Source: Massilia sp. HP4 (GTDB lineage Bacteria > Pseudomonadota > Gammaproteobacteria > Burkholderiales > Burkholderiaceae_D). From it: 64,000 bases of DNA. The stretch spans positions 1-64,000 of the forward strand of contig NZ_STGG01000003.1 in the NCBI RefSeq assembly GCF_005222695.1, in the 5' to 3' direction. Below the pieces are notes generated by a model, which saw only the letters and a list, made by a program, of their open reading frames with translations, was not told the origin of the DNA and did not search any database. This document shows, one piece after another, positions 7,678-15,982 of the stretch. The position numbers and the translations under genes are program-made. Numbering within the stretch: the first letter of the stretch is position 1; each line of letters begins with the position of its first letter.

Positions 7678-7707
7678 AGTATAACAGTGTTTTTGTGCAC
7701 CGCACAA
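7678..7707 (-). promoter_or_regulatory. Predicted promoter of the small RNA
   Basis: Read on the minus strand, TTGTGC (7707-7702) is separated by 18 bases from TATACT (7683-7678). The -10 box is a 5/6 match. The promoter lies 21 bases beyond the helicase stop codon, so the RNA has its own start. Confidence 0.6.
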
Positions 7708-7727
7708 AATAATTTACCCAGTCGTTG

Positions 7728-9365
7728 TCAACGCCCGCTCATCCGATCCAGGATCTGCACTGAAGCCCGTTCGCTCATCACCAGCACCAGCTTCAGGCGC
7801 GCGCGCGTCATGCCCACGAAGAGCTTGCGCAGCGCCCGTTCGTCCAGTTCCTCGAAGTCGATCTCGGTGAAGATCAGCGCCGGCGCCGACTGCCCCTTGA
7901 AGCGGTACACCGATTCCGCCAGCAGGCCGCCTTCACGAAACACCGGGTTGCCGAACAGATCATAGGCCCCGGTGAACGAACGCAGCGTGTGCGCATCGCT
8001 CAGTCGGTCGAGCTTCAGGATGGCCGACTTCTCGCGCCCGCGGAACGCGCAGATCGCGATGTCCTGGCGCCCGAATCCGGCCGCCAGGCATGACGTCACC
8101 GCGCGCCGCGTCTGCGCCAGCATCGCTTCTTCATCGCCTTCGGGATACGTCATCTCCTCGATGTCGGCGCCCTTGAACGGGCTGCCCGCCTCCACCGGCT
8201 GGCGCGCGGCGCCGATCTTGGTCAGCATGTCGACGATCTGGCGCGGGCTGCGGTAATTGGTGTGCGAATGCAGGGTGACCCAGCCCGGCAGCGGCACCAT
8301 CGCGCGGCCGTACAGGTTCTGGTCCGGGTCTTCCATCCAGATCGCGCGCCCACCTTCCTTGAGCATGCGCAGCACGATGTCGCGCCAGGCCACCGAGAAG
8401 TCTTGTCCTTCATCGACGATCACCACGTCGAACTGCCAGGTCTCGGGCAGCTCGGCGCCCGTCATCGACGTTTCGATCTTGTCCCAGACGTCGGCCGCGC
8501 CGTAGTCGGGCGTGACATCCTGCGCGCGCAACCAGGCGTCGGACAGCATGTGGAAGGTGGCCACCCGCCCGCCCGCCGGCACCAGGCGCTCGATGTGGTC
8601 GGCCAGCGGCCGATTGAAGCAGACGTACAGCGGCCGCAGGCCGGCGTCGATCGCGGCCGTGTACTCGGCCAGCGCCAGCTGGGTCTTGCCGCTGCCCGCG
8701 GTGCCGATCACGTGCAGGCGAAACGGAGAAAAATCGAGCCGCCGCGCCCAGGTGGCCAGGCCGCCCGACAGCCGCGTCACCATTTTCACCGCATTGCCGA
8801 TCATGGCGCTGGGATCGGGCCGCAGGTTCAGGGTATCGCCCAGGAAGCGCGTGACCTTGTCGAAGTCGTCGCTGCGGTCGGTAATCGGCAGCGCCTCGCG
8901 GATCACGCGCGCCAGCTTGGGCTTGTTGGTGGCGTCGATGATGTGGTCCGGGTCGATCCCGGCCAGTTGCTGGTCGCGCACGATGTAGTCGGGGCAGTAC
9001 AGCAGGTAATCAACGGACAGCGCGCCGTGATAGCGCTTGGCCAGGCCCTCGATGGTCGACAGGATCTGGCTGCGGATCTTGCGTGGCTTGCCCTGGTAGC
9101 TTTTCACCAGGCCTTCCGGGGTCTCGTTCAAAAAGCCCGCGACCTGCTCGATCACCAGGATGCGGCCGTTCGGGGCCAGCACGATGAAGTCGACGTCGCC
9201 ATACACCGAATAGCCCTGCTCCACATTGGTCCAATGCACGCCGTGGTAGATCACGTAGGGCGTGTCGGCCAGGCGCTGCTCGAGATAGGCCAGGGTTTCG
9301 ATCTCGCGCGCGGCGGCGCCGGTAACGGCCATCTCGCGCCAGCCGGCAGGTTGGATATGAGCCAT
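7728..9365 (-). CDS. NERD-domain UvrD-like superfamily 1 helicase
   Basis: The 545-residue cytoplasmic protein has an N-terminal nuclease-related (NERD) domain at about 30-130, with YGDVDFIVLAPNGRILVIEQV in the conserved core. A superfamily 1A helicase follows: Walker A GTAGSGKTQLALAEY near 220, Walker B VVIVDEGQDF near 315, and the late motifs VYRFKGQSAPALIF and LFVGMTRARLKLVLV. The family is thought to process damaged or foreign DNA, and a single-gene defence role is possible but unshown. A second in-frame Met at residue 12 is an alternative start, and neither has a good ribosome-binding site. The predicted promoter is enclosed by an inverted repeat (9389-9414). Confidence 0.8.
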   Translation of the reverse strand: MAHIQPAGWREMAVTGAAAREIETLAYLEQRLADTPYVIYHGVHWTNVEQGYSVYGDVDFIVLAPNGRILVIEQVAGFLNETPEGLVKSYQGKPRKIRSQILSTIEGLAKRYHGALSVDYLLYCPDYIVRDQQLAGIDPDHIIDATNKPKLARVIREALPITDRSDDFDKVTRFLGDTLNLRPDPSAMIGNAVKMVTRLSGGLATWARRLDFSPFRLHVIGTAGSGKTQLALAEYTAAIDAGLRPLYVCFNRPLADHIERLVPAGGRVATFHMLSDAWLRAQDVTPDYGAADVWDKIETSMTGAELPETWQFDVVIVDEGQDFSVAWRDIVLRMLKEGGRAIWMEDPDQNLYGRAMVPLPGWVTLHSHTNYRSPRQIVDMLTKIGAARQPVEAGSPFKGADIEEMTYPEGDEEAMLAQTRRAVTSCLAAGFGRQDIAICAFRGREKSAILKLDRLSDAHTLRSFTGAYDLFGNPVFREGGLLAESVYRFKGQSAPALIFTEIDFEELDERALRKLFVGMTRARLKLVLVMSERASVQILDRMSGR

Positions 9366-9388
9366 GATGTCCGCAAGCGTTAGTAAGG

Positions 9389-9414
9389 TGGAAACTATTG
9401 TAAGTCTGTTTCCA
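9389..9414 (-). promoter_or_regulatory. Inverted repeat enclosing the helicase -10 box
   Basis: TGGAAAC (9389-9395) and GTTTCCA (9408-9414) flank a minus-strand TACAAT (9402-9397), a 5/6 -10 box. A repressor bound here would cover the promoter. The motif is not the LexA box. Confidence 0.4.
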
Positions 9415-9554
9415 TCTTAGTCACACACCGTTGTCGGCGGAACGCACTATTGGACAGAAAGACCCCGGAATCATTGCCAGATTGAAAAATTTATTGTCGC
9501 CTGGCGGCAATCCAGTGCACACTTTCGGGCATTACGCCCAGCGTCAGGTTCTTC

Positions 9555-12500
9555 GTGCATTTACCTCCCGTCCTTACCGCCATTCCGGCCGTAGCGCTGC
9601 GCCTTTCGGCGTGGCTGCTGCTGTGCGTCCTGTGCCTGATGCAGGCGCCGGCATACGCTGGAGAGGTGCACACCTTCGCTGGCAAGAAAGTCAAGGGTTG
9701 CCAGCTCGACGGCAATGCTTACACTTGCGGCAACCTGCCGTCGTCCGCCTGGGACGACTCGATGGCGATCGCCAATGGTTACAGCGTCCACGTCAAATCC
9801 GATGTCAGCCCGGGCTGGGACTATGGCTTGTCGATGTCCGGCAGCGCGCGCCTGACGAGTAGCGGCTCGATCGACCTCACCCAGATCAATCCGGCCAAGA
9901 TCAGCATCACCGGCGGCTCGTTCCACGCGGACGGCGCATTCAAGATAGGCGGGGCGATCCGGGTAAAGGCTGACGTGAATGCCGGTTCGCTAAGCCTGGG
10001 CACCGGACCGGAATTCCACATCACCGGCAATATGGTCTCGCGCGGTGCGGTAGCGATCGCCTACACCGTCACCATCGACGGGTCGGTCAGCGGCACCGCC
10101 ATCACCACCAACTCGCAGGTCAAGATCAGCGGCAGCGTGACCGCCACCGGCGACGTGTGGATCGGCTCTTCGTCGACCATCGGCGGCTCGCTCAGCGGCG
10201 CCGCGATCGCGACCGATTCCTCGGTCACGGTCAACGGCGCGGTCAAGGCCAGCAGCACCCTGAAGATCGCCTCCTACTCCACGATCCACGGACCGGTCAG
10301 CGGGACCGTCGTGACCACCGATTCGCATGTCACGTTGAACGGCGAAGTCGTGGCGACCACCCGCTTCATGCTGGAGTCGGACGGCAAGGTCAATGGCAAG
10401 GTCACCGCGCCCGAAGTCGAGCTGCGCGCGGCCAACAGCGCCGTTACCGGCAAGGTCACGGCGCAAAAATCCCTCACCCTGGGATCATCGGCACGCGTCA
10501 ACGGCGACGTCGATACAGGCGAACTCAAGCTGGAAGCGTCGGAGGCAATCATCAACGGCAATGCGGCGGTGAACATCGCGACCCTGTTGTGGCATGGCCG
10601 CGTGTCCGAGTATATCCAGTGCAAGAAGGGGGCTACGGTTGGCGACTGCAGCTGCGTGAACAACCAGAGCGGCTATGATTTCAATTCCACGCTGGGACCG
10701 AAGTGCGGCGCGGCCCCACCAGTCTCGCGCCTGCATCACTTCCGCATCGAACACGATGGCCAGGCGCAGGCCTGCTCGACCGAAAACGTAAAGGTCATTG
10801 CCTGCGCCAACGCGAGCTGCACCGAAACCTACACCGACGGCGCAACGGTCAAGTTGTTCCCGGGTGGAGCAACGGTCAACATCGGCAATACCTCTACCGC
10901 GTTGGGCCAGGTATCGCGCGATATCGCGGGCATCGAGGCCCTGCGGCTCGAATACAACGGCGCCACGATCGTTCCCGAATGCCGCAATGGCGGCTCCAGC
11001 AGCTGCGACATGAATTTCGCCGGCGGCGTCGGACTGACGTTCTCGGTGCCGCATCATCGCGCCGGCAATGACCAGAAATTCGTGATCACGGCGCGCCAGC
11101 CTAATCCGACTACCAAGACCTGCGAGGCCGCGTTCAGGACGACCAAGACCCTGGAATACGCCTGCACCCGGGAGCTGCCAACGACGGGTGACCTGAAGCC
11201 CAGCATCGCCGGCACGGACCTGGTCTGCGATGGCAAGACGCGGACCGGCATCGCCACGCCATTCAATGACAACGGAAGGGCCGAGCTGACGTTCAACTAC
11301 AAGGATGTCGGCCGCCTGCGGCTCGACGCCGGCATCGATGACACCAAGACCAATAGTACTTTCACGGTCGCGCCCGACCATTTTGTCGTCAAGGACTATC
11401 CGACCACCGCCACCCGCGCCGGAGACCAGTTCGACGTGACCGTCGTGGCGGTGGAAAAGAATGGCGCAACAACGCCCAACTTCGATGACGGCTTGCTCGC
11501 GGAAGTGGCCAATACCGTTCTGGCGGCCGAGGACCGCGCCGCCTGCCAGCAGGCCTGGGCGAACGGCACGGTATCCTTCGACAAGCTCAAATTCAAGTCG
11601 GGTGCGGCCGCCGCCAGGGCGGCCTGGAACGAGGTAGGCAAGCTCGACCTGAAAGCAAGCCTGGACACGTTCCTGGACAGTGGCCTGAAGACGGTCGGCA
11701 CCACCCGCACCGCCAGCAGCGCCTGCAGCGGCACGGCCGGCCCATTCATCCCGAAGTACTTCATGCTCGAGCTGGTCGACAATCCCGCCCGCTCGTTCTA
11801 TTACGCCGGCGAAGAGTTCCCCGTGCGCGTCTCGGCGCGCAGCGCCGGAGGCGAAGTCACCGCCAATTACTCCGATCACCTGAAGCTCAGCGAGCAGCTG
11901 GTGCTGGGCGCACGCGACAACGAAGACAAGAAAGACAATCCCGAGGACGGGATCCTGTCCAGGACAACGATCGGCGCCGACCTCTTTTCCATGGGCCAGG
12001 CAGAGGTCAAGCCTACCTACACGCACCCCGCCAAGCAGGCAATGGCCCCGACCACGCTGCGCCTGCGCGCCAGGAACGCCGCCGCCGTGAACAATGACGC
12101 GCTGCAGGCGGTGACCAGCGCCACTGACAAGGCGCATGAAGTGGCCCGCCCCCTCATCCGTACCGGCCGCCTGCGCATCAACAACCGTTTCGGCTATATC
12201 CGCTCGTCGCTCGACCTGCAGCTGCGGGCCGAATACTGGACCGGCAGCAGCTGGGCCCTGCATGCCGCGGATAGCCGGACGACGATCAAGACCGACGCCA
12301 TCGCCCGCACCTTCCACGGTCCGTCGCCGAACAAGCCCGCGCTCCCGCCGTTCCCCCAGACGGAATACCAGCTTGCCAACGGTGTAGTCAGCCTGCCGAT
12401 GAGTTCCACTGTCGCCGGCTGGATCGACGTCGCCATCAACCTGGGCCCGGATACCGGCAAGAACCTGTCCTGCCTGGCCGACCAGCCCACCGACACCCCT

Positions 12501-12623
12501 GGCGCCGCCTTGCCCTGGCTGCGTTCCCTCGCAGGCTGCGCCGATCCTTCCGGCCGCGCCACCTTCGGCATCTTCGAGCCCGAAAACCGGCGCATCATCC
12601 ACATGCGCGAGGTGTTCAATTGA
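9555..12623 (+). CDS. mshQ: MSHA biogenesis protein MshQ-like, large secreted pilus-associated protein
   Basis: The 1022-residue product begins at a GTG and has a Sec signal peptide ending APAYA near residue 36. Residues about 60-340 are serial beta-strands of the type VSGTAITTNSQVKISGSVTA, like a bactofilin or polymer-forming beta-helix. From about 390 (RLHHFRIEHDG) to the end it matches the cysteine-containing DUF6701 region of MshQ, which lies at the end of MSHA pilus operons and is thought to be exported with the minor pilins, perhaps as a tip adhesin. It overlaps the next gene by four bases. In Vibrio mshQ follows mshP, while here it leads. No LamG domain was seen. Confidence 0.8.
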   Translation: MHLPPVLTAIPAVALRLSAWLLLCVLCLMQAPAYAGEVHTFAGKKVKGCQLDGNAYTCGNLPSSAWDDSMAIANGYSVHVKSDVSPGWDYGLSMSGSARLTSSGSIDLTQINPAKISITGGSFHADGAFKIGGAIRVKADVNAGSLSLGTGPEFHITGNMVSRGAVAIAYTVTIDGSVSGTAITTNSQVKISGSVTATGDVWIGSSSTIGGSLSGAAIATDSSVTVNGAVKASSTLKIASYSTIHGPVSGTVVTTDSHVTLNGEVVATTRFMLESDGKVNGKVTAPEVELRAANSAVTGKVTAQKSLTLGSSARVNGDVDTGELKLEASEAIINGNAAVNIATLLWHGRVSEYIQCKKGATVGDCSCVNNQSGYDFNSTLGPKCGAAPPVSRLHHFRIEHDGQAQACSTENVKVIACANASCTETYTDGATVKLFPGGATVNIGNTSTALGQVSRDIAGIEALRLEYNGATIVPECRNGGSSSCDMNFAGGVGLTFSVPHHRAGNDQKFVITARQPNPTTKTCEAAFRTTKTLEYACTRELPTTGDLKPSIAGTDLVCDGKTRTGIATPFNDNGRAELTFNYKDVGRLRLDAGIDDTKTNSTFTVAPDHFVVKDYPTTATRAGDQFDVTVVAVEKNGATTPNFDDGLLAEVANTVLAAEDRAACQQAWANGTVSFDKLKFKSGAAAARAAWNEVGKLDLKASLDTFLDSGLKTVGTTRTASSACSGTAGPFIPKYFMLELVDNPARSFYYAGEEFPVRVSARSAGGEVTANYSDHLKLSEQLVLGARDNEDKKDNPEDGILSRTTIGADLFSMGQAEVKPTYTHPAKQAMAPTTLRLRARNAAAVNNDALQAVTSATDKAHEVARPLIRTGRLRINNRFGYIRSSLDLQLRAEYWTGSSWALHAADSRTTIKTDAIARTFHGPSPNKPALPPFPQTEYQLANGVVSLPMSSTVAGWIDVAINLGPDTGKNLSCLADQPTDTPGAALPWLRSLAGCADPSGRATFGIFEPENRRIIHMREVFN

Positions 12624-13114
12624 GGCGCCAGCACGGATTCACGATGGTCGAGCTGATCCTGGTGATCGTGCTGGTGGGCGTGCTCGCCGCCGTCGGCATC
12701 CCGCGCCTGATGGGCGAAGACTTCACCAAGGCGGTGGTGTTCGGCGACCAGGTCGCGAGCACGCTGCGCCAGGCCCAGAAGACCGCCGTGGCGCGCCGTC
12801 GCCTGGTGTGCGTGGAAACCACCGCCACCACGCTCAGGCTGCGCATCCGCACCAGCCCCGCGCGGCCGCTCGCCACCGATGGCGCGGCCGCCTGCAACGC
12901 CGCACTGGCCGGCGTGACCGACGGTGACCGGGACAGCGCCGACGCCAAAGTCACGATGACGAACGCCCCGGCCACGCTGTTCTTCCATCCCGACGGCACC
13001 ATCGGCAGCACGCCGCTCGGGGCGCCGTTCGGCGCGCGCACCATCGAGATCCGGATGGACGAGCAGACCCGGCGCAACATCGTCTTCGACGGCAGGACCG
13101 GCTATGTCGAATAA
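12620..13114 (+). CDS. mshC: MSHA minor pseudopilin MshC-like (GspH/FimT type)
   Basis: The 164-residue prepilin is cleaved after glycine in RRQHG/FTMVELILVIVLVGVLAA, with the invariant Glu at mature position 5 and one N-terminal helix for membrane anchoring and assembly. The GspH-like head (QVASTLRQAQKTAVARR) is typical of MshC and FimT. It would be processed by the prepilin peptidase PilD and placed in the pilus by the MSHA machine, whose ATPase and platform genes are not in this window. The ATG overlaps the mshQ stop by four bases and the end overlaps mshD. Confidence 0.82.
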   Translation: MRRQHGFTMVELILVIVLVGVLAAVGIPRLMGEDFTKAVVFGDQVASTLRQAQKTAVARRRLVCVETTATTLRLRIRTSPARPLATDGAAACNAALAGVTDGDRDSADAKVTMTNAPATLFFHPDGTIGSTPLGAPFGARTIEIRMDEQTRRNIVFDGRTGYVE

Positions 13115-13553
13115 GCGCATGGCCGGGGTCACCCTGGTGGAACTGATCATCGCGATCGCGATCGTGGGCATGGCGCTGGCCGGCCTGGCGGCCGTCTACA
13201 GCCGCGCCAACATCGCCAGCGCCGACCCGGTAATCCAGCAGCAGATGATCGCCATCGGCGAAACCATGATGGAAGAAATCATGCTCAAGCCATTCACGAC
13301 GGCCGACAACCAGGCCGGCCGCGCCAACTACAACGACGTACAGGACTATGCCGGCTATGCCAGCGCCGGCATCCAGGACGCCACCGGCGCCGCCGTCCCC
13401 GGCTTGCAGGATTACGGGGTGTCGGTGACGGTCGGCCCCGCCGCGCTGGCCGGGATCGCGGCCAATGGCGACGCCTTGCGCATCGATGTCACCGTCAGCT
13501 ACCGCGGACAATCGCTGACGCTGACCGGCTGGCGCACGAGGCCACCGGCATGA
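13104..13553 (+). CDS. mshD: MSHA minor pseudopilin MshD-like
   Basis: The 149-residue prepilin has processing site KRMAG/VTLVELIIAIAIVGMALAG, with Glu5 kept. QQQMIAIGETMMEEIMLKPF, a short amphipathic stretch after the first helix, is characteristic of MshD and of GspI-like minor pilins. Its start lies 11 bases inside mshC in another frame and its end overlaps mshO by four bases, so translation is coupled. It probably joins MshC, MshO and MshP in a tip complex that primes pilus growth. Confidence 0.82.
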   Translation: MSNKRMAGVTLVELIIAIAIVGMALAGLAAVYSRANIASADPVIQQQMIAIGETMMEEIMLKPFTTADNQAGRANYNDVQDYAGYASAGIQDATGAAVPGLQDYGVSVTVGPAALAGIAANGDALRIDVTVSYRGQSLTLTGWRTRPPA

Positions 13554-14443
13554 ACACCATGAAACGCCAGCAGGGATTCACCCTGGTCGAGCTGATCGTC
13601 GTCATCGTCCTGATCGGGATCATCGGCGGCATGCTCTCGCTGCAGTTGCTGCCGTCGATCCGCAGCTACCTGCTGGTGGGCCAGCGCGCCAACCTGACCA
13701 ACCAGGCCGATACCGCGCTGCGCCGCATCGTGAGCGACGTGCGCGGCGCGGTGCCCAATTCGCTGCGCCTGGGCTCCACGTCGTGTCTCGAGCTGGTGCC
13801 GAGCAAGGACGGTGGCCGCTACCGCACCGCGCCCGACAGCGCCGCGGGCGCCGCCGCATGGCTCGACGACACCGTCGCCAGGAACAGCTTCGACGTGCTG
13901 ACCGCCTTCGACGACCCGCCGCAGGCGGGCGATGCGATCGTGATCGGCAACCAGAACCCGGACGACGTCTACAGCGGCCGCTTCACCGCAACCGTGCTGG
14001 CGGCCCCGGTCGCACACACCGACCTGAGGCTGGGCGAATCGCGCGTCACGCTCGATACCGGCGCGCCGGGCAGCGACCCGAATGGCATGCGCGTGCCGCC
14101 CGGCTATGACGGCGGGCGTTTCATCGTGGTGCCGGCCGGCGAGCGCGTGGTGGGCTATTCCTGCATCGGCGGCGGAACGGATGCTGCCGGCACCGGCCGG
14201 GGCGTCCTGTACCGCCTGACGGATGCGAACTTCCACGGCTCGCCCGTCTGCAGCGCGCCCGACGGCACGGCGCCGGCCGGCGCCGCGGTGCTGGCCACCA
14301 AGGTCGAGAAATGCGTGTTCTCGTATTCGCCGAACGGGGGGCCGACCCAGGAAAGCGGCTTCGCCCAGCTGCAGCTTACCCTGACCGACAAGGGCGAAGC
14401 GGTGACGCTGACGCTCGGCGCCCACGTGGACAACGTGCCATGA
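13550..14443 (+). CDS. mshO: MSHA minor pseudopilin MshO-like
   Basis: The 297-residue prepilin is processed at RQQG/FTLVELIVVIVLIGIIGGM. It is larger than ordinary pilins, as expected for MshO and GspJ-type tip subunits. After the helix, TNQADTALRRIVSDVRGAVPNSLRL is the conserved segment, followed by a long globular head with a possible Cys pair. A second Met at residue 4 (MKRQQG) is an equally good start. The gene ends in ATGA shared with mshP. Confidence 0.83.
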   Translation: MNTMKRQQGFTLVELIVVIVLIGIIGGMLSLQLLPSIRSYLLVGQRANLTNQADTALRRIVSDVRGAVPNSLRLGSTSCLELVPSKDGGRYRTAPDSAAGAAAWLDDTVARNSFDVLTAFDDPPQAGDAIVIGNQNPDDVYSGRFTATVLAAPVAHTDLRLGESRVTLDTGAPGSDPNGMRVPPGYDGGRFIVVPAGERVVGYSCIGGGTDAAGTGRGVLYRLTDANFHGSPVCSAPDGTAPAGAAVLATKVEKCVFSYSPNGGPTQESGFAQLQLTLTDKGEAVTLTLGAHVDNVP

Positions 14444-14964
14444 TGCGCCGCTCGCAATCCGGTTTCGCCTATATCGCGGCCGTCATCCTGCTGGTGGTGG
14501 TGGCCGGCATCGCGGTATCCCTGCTGCGCCTGACCGATACCCAGCAGGGCACGGTCAACCAGGCGCTGCTCGGCGCGCGCGCCAACCTGGCGGCGCGCGG
14601 GGGCATCGAATGGGCGTTCTTCAGCCTGAACCAGGCATGCGTCCAGCTGCCGACCGCCGCCAATGTCCCGGCGCCGGCAGTCACGCCCACGGTGCTGGGC
14701 GACTTCCGCCAGGACTCGGGCTTTACCGTCAGCGTCAGCTGCACCTTCCGCGAATACGCCGAAGGGGAGAACATGGATCTTTCCGATCCGGCCCAGCCGA
14801 CGCTGAAATCGGTGAACAAGCGCATCTACCGCATCGTCTCGACGGCCTGCAACGGCAGCACGACGGCCTGCCCCGATCCCGGCAGCGTGCCGCTGGCCGA
14901 CTATGTGGAGCGGTCCCGGGTCGCCACCTTGTGCCAGACGCCTGAGGGCAAATTCTGCAACTAG
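14440..14964 (+). CDS. mshP: MSHA biogenesis protein MshP-like
   Basis: The 174-residue protein has a PilX/GspK-like N-terminus (RRSQSG/FAYIAAVILLVVVAGIAVSLLRL) without the classic glutamate at position 5, as in MshP. Four cysteines in the periplasmic head probably form disulfides. Translation is coupled to mshO through an ATGA overlap, with a second ATG three bases later. It closes the mshQCDOP cassette. No terminator with a T-run is seen before the AraC gene. Confidence 0.8.
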   Translation: MMRRSQSGFAYIAAVILLVVVAGIAVSLLRLTDTQQGTVNQALLGARANLAARGGIEWAFFSLNQACVQLPTAANVPAPAVTPTVLGDFRQDSGFTVSVSCTFREYAEGENMDLSDPAQPTLKSVNKRIYRIVSTACNGSTTACPDPGSVPLADYVERSRVATLCQTPEGKFCN

Positions 14965-15052
14965 CCGGAGGATCGTGCAATCCTTGCGGACCATCGCACC
15001 GGCGTTTTGCGGTGTAATGGCGATATCTGCCTTTATTGCCAGGAGAAGCCCG

Positions 15053-15982
15053 ATGCAAGCGATCCGCGAACTCGCCGACCTGATTGCCCGCCATGCGCCC
15101 GACGAGGGCATGCACCGCGCCGAGGTGCCGGGCATGTGGCTGATCCGCAGCGACCGCACCACCGAACCGCTGCACGTGGTGCATGCGCCGGCGGTGTGCA
15201 TCATCGCCCAGGGCGCCAAGCTGGTCTCGCTGGCCGGCAACGACTTTCAATACGACCCGGCCAAGTACCTGGTGGTGTCGGTCGACCTGCCGGTGACCGG
15301 CTGCGTCACCCAGGCCAGCGCAGAAGAACCCTACCTGTGCCTGCGGGTCGACCTCGATCCGCAAGTGCTGGCCGCCCTCGACCTCGAGCTGCCCTCGCGC
15401 CCCACCCCACGGGCACGCGGCGCTGCCCCCGCGCGCGGCCTGTTCCTGAGCGCGACCACGCCCACCCTGGCCGACGTCGCGGCGCGCCTGGTGCGCCTGC
15501 TCGACGCGCCAGAGGACATCCCGGTATTGGGCCCGCTGCTGTTGAAGGAGCTCCACTACCGCCTGCTCACCGGCGAACACGCCGACGTCGTGCGCCACAT
15601 CGCGCGCGGCGAAGGGCGCATGGCTCAGGTCACGCGCGCGATCTGCTGGATCAAGGACAATTTCAATCGCCCGCTGAGCGTGGAGCGCCTGGCCGGCGAT
15701 GTGGGCATGAGCTCGTCGACCCTGCACGAGCATTTTAAATCGGTGACATCGATGAGCCCCTTGCAATACCAGAAGCAGTTGCGCCTGCAAGAGGCGCGGC
15801 GCCTGATGCTCACCGGCGTGAAGGACGCGGCGCGCGCCGGCCATGCGGTTGGCTACGAGAGCAGCTCGCAATTCTCGCGCGAGTATGCGCGCTTCTTCGG
15901 CCTGTCCCCGGGCCGCGATTCGACCCGGCTGCGCCAGTCGATGCTGGACGGCGGGGCCAGCCTGTTGCAGGCAATGCGCTAG
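15053..15982 (+). CDS. AraC-family transcriptional regulator
   Basis: The 309-residue DNA-binding protein has an AraC-N cupin-like domain at about 20-180 (HVVHAPAVCIIAQGAKLVSLAGNDFQYDP) and a C-terminal double helix-turn-helix at 205-300 (SVERLAGDVGMSSSTLHEHFKSV, then RAGHAVGYESSSQFSREYARFFG). This N-domain type belongs to regulators that often control an adjacent short-chain dehydrogenase or aldo/keto reductase gene, but none is present here. AGGAGAAG lies before the chosen ATG. The stop overlaps the convergent Cache-CheW gene by four bases. Its target is unknown. Confidence 0.85.
   Translation: MQAIRELADLIARHAPDEGMHRAEVPGMWLIRSDRTTEPLHVVHAPAVCIIAQGAKLVSLAGNDFQYDPAKYLVVSVDLPVTGCVTQASAEEPYLCLRVDLDPQVLAALDLELPSRPTPRARGAAPARGLFLSATTPTLADVAARLVRLLDAPEDIPVLGPLLLKELHYRLLTGEHADVVRHIARGEGRMAQVTRAICWIKDNFNRPLSVERLAGDVGMSSSTLHEHFKSVTSMSPLQYQKQLRLQEARRLMLTGVKDAARAGHAVGYESSSQFSREYARFFGLSPGRDSTRLRQSMLDGGASLLQAMR

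Noticed and set aside
9555..10600. Repeats in the mshQ N-terminal half as a DNA repeat array or CRISPR
   Set aside because: Similarity is only at protein level (VSG.xxTxS pattern). The DNA copies are diverged and irregularly spaced.
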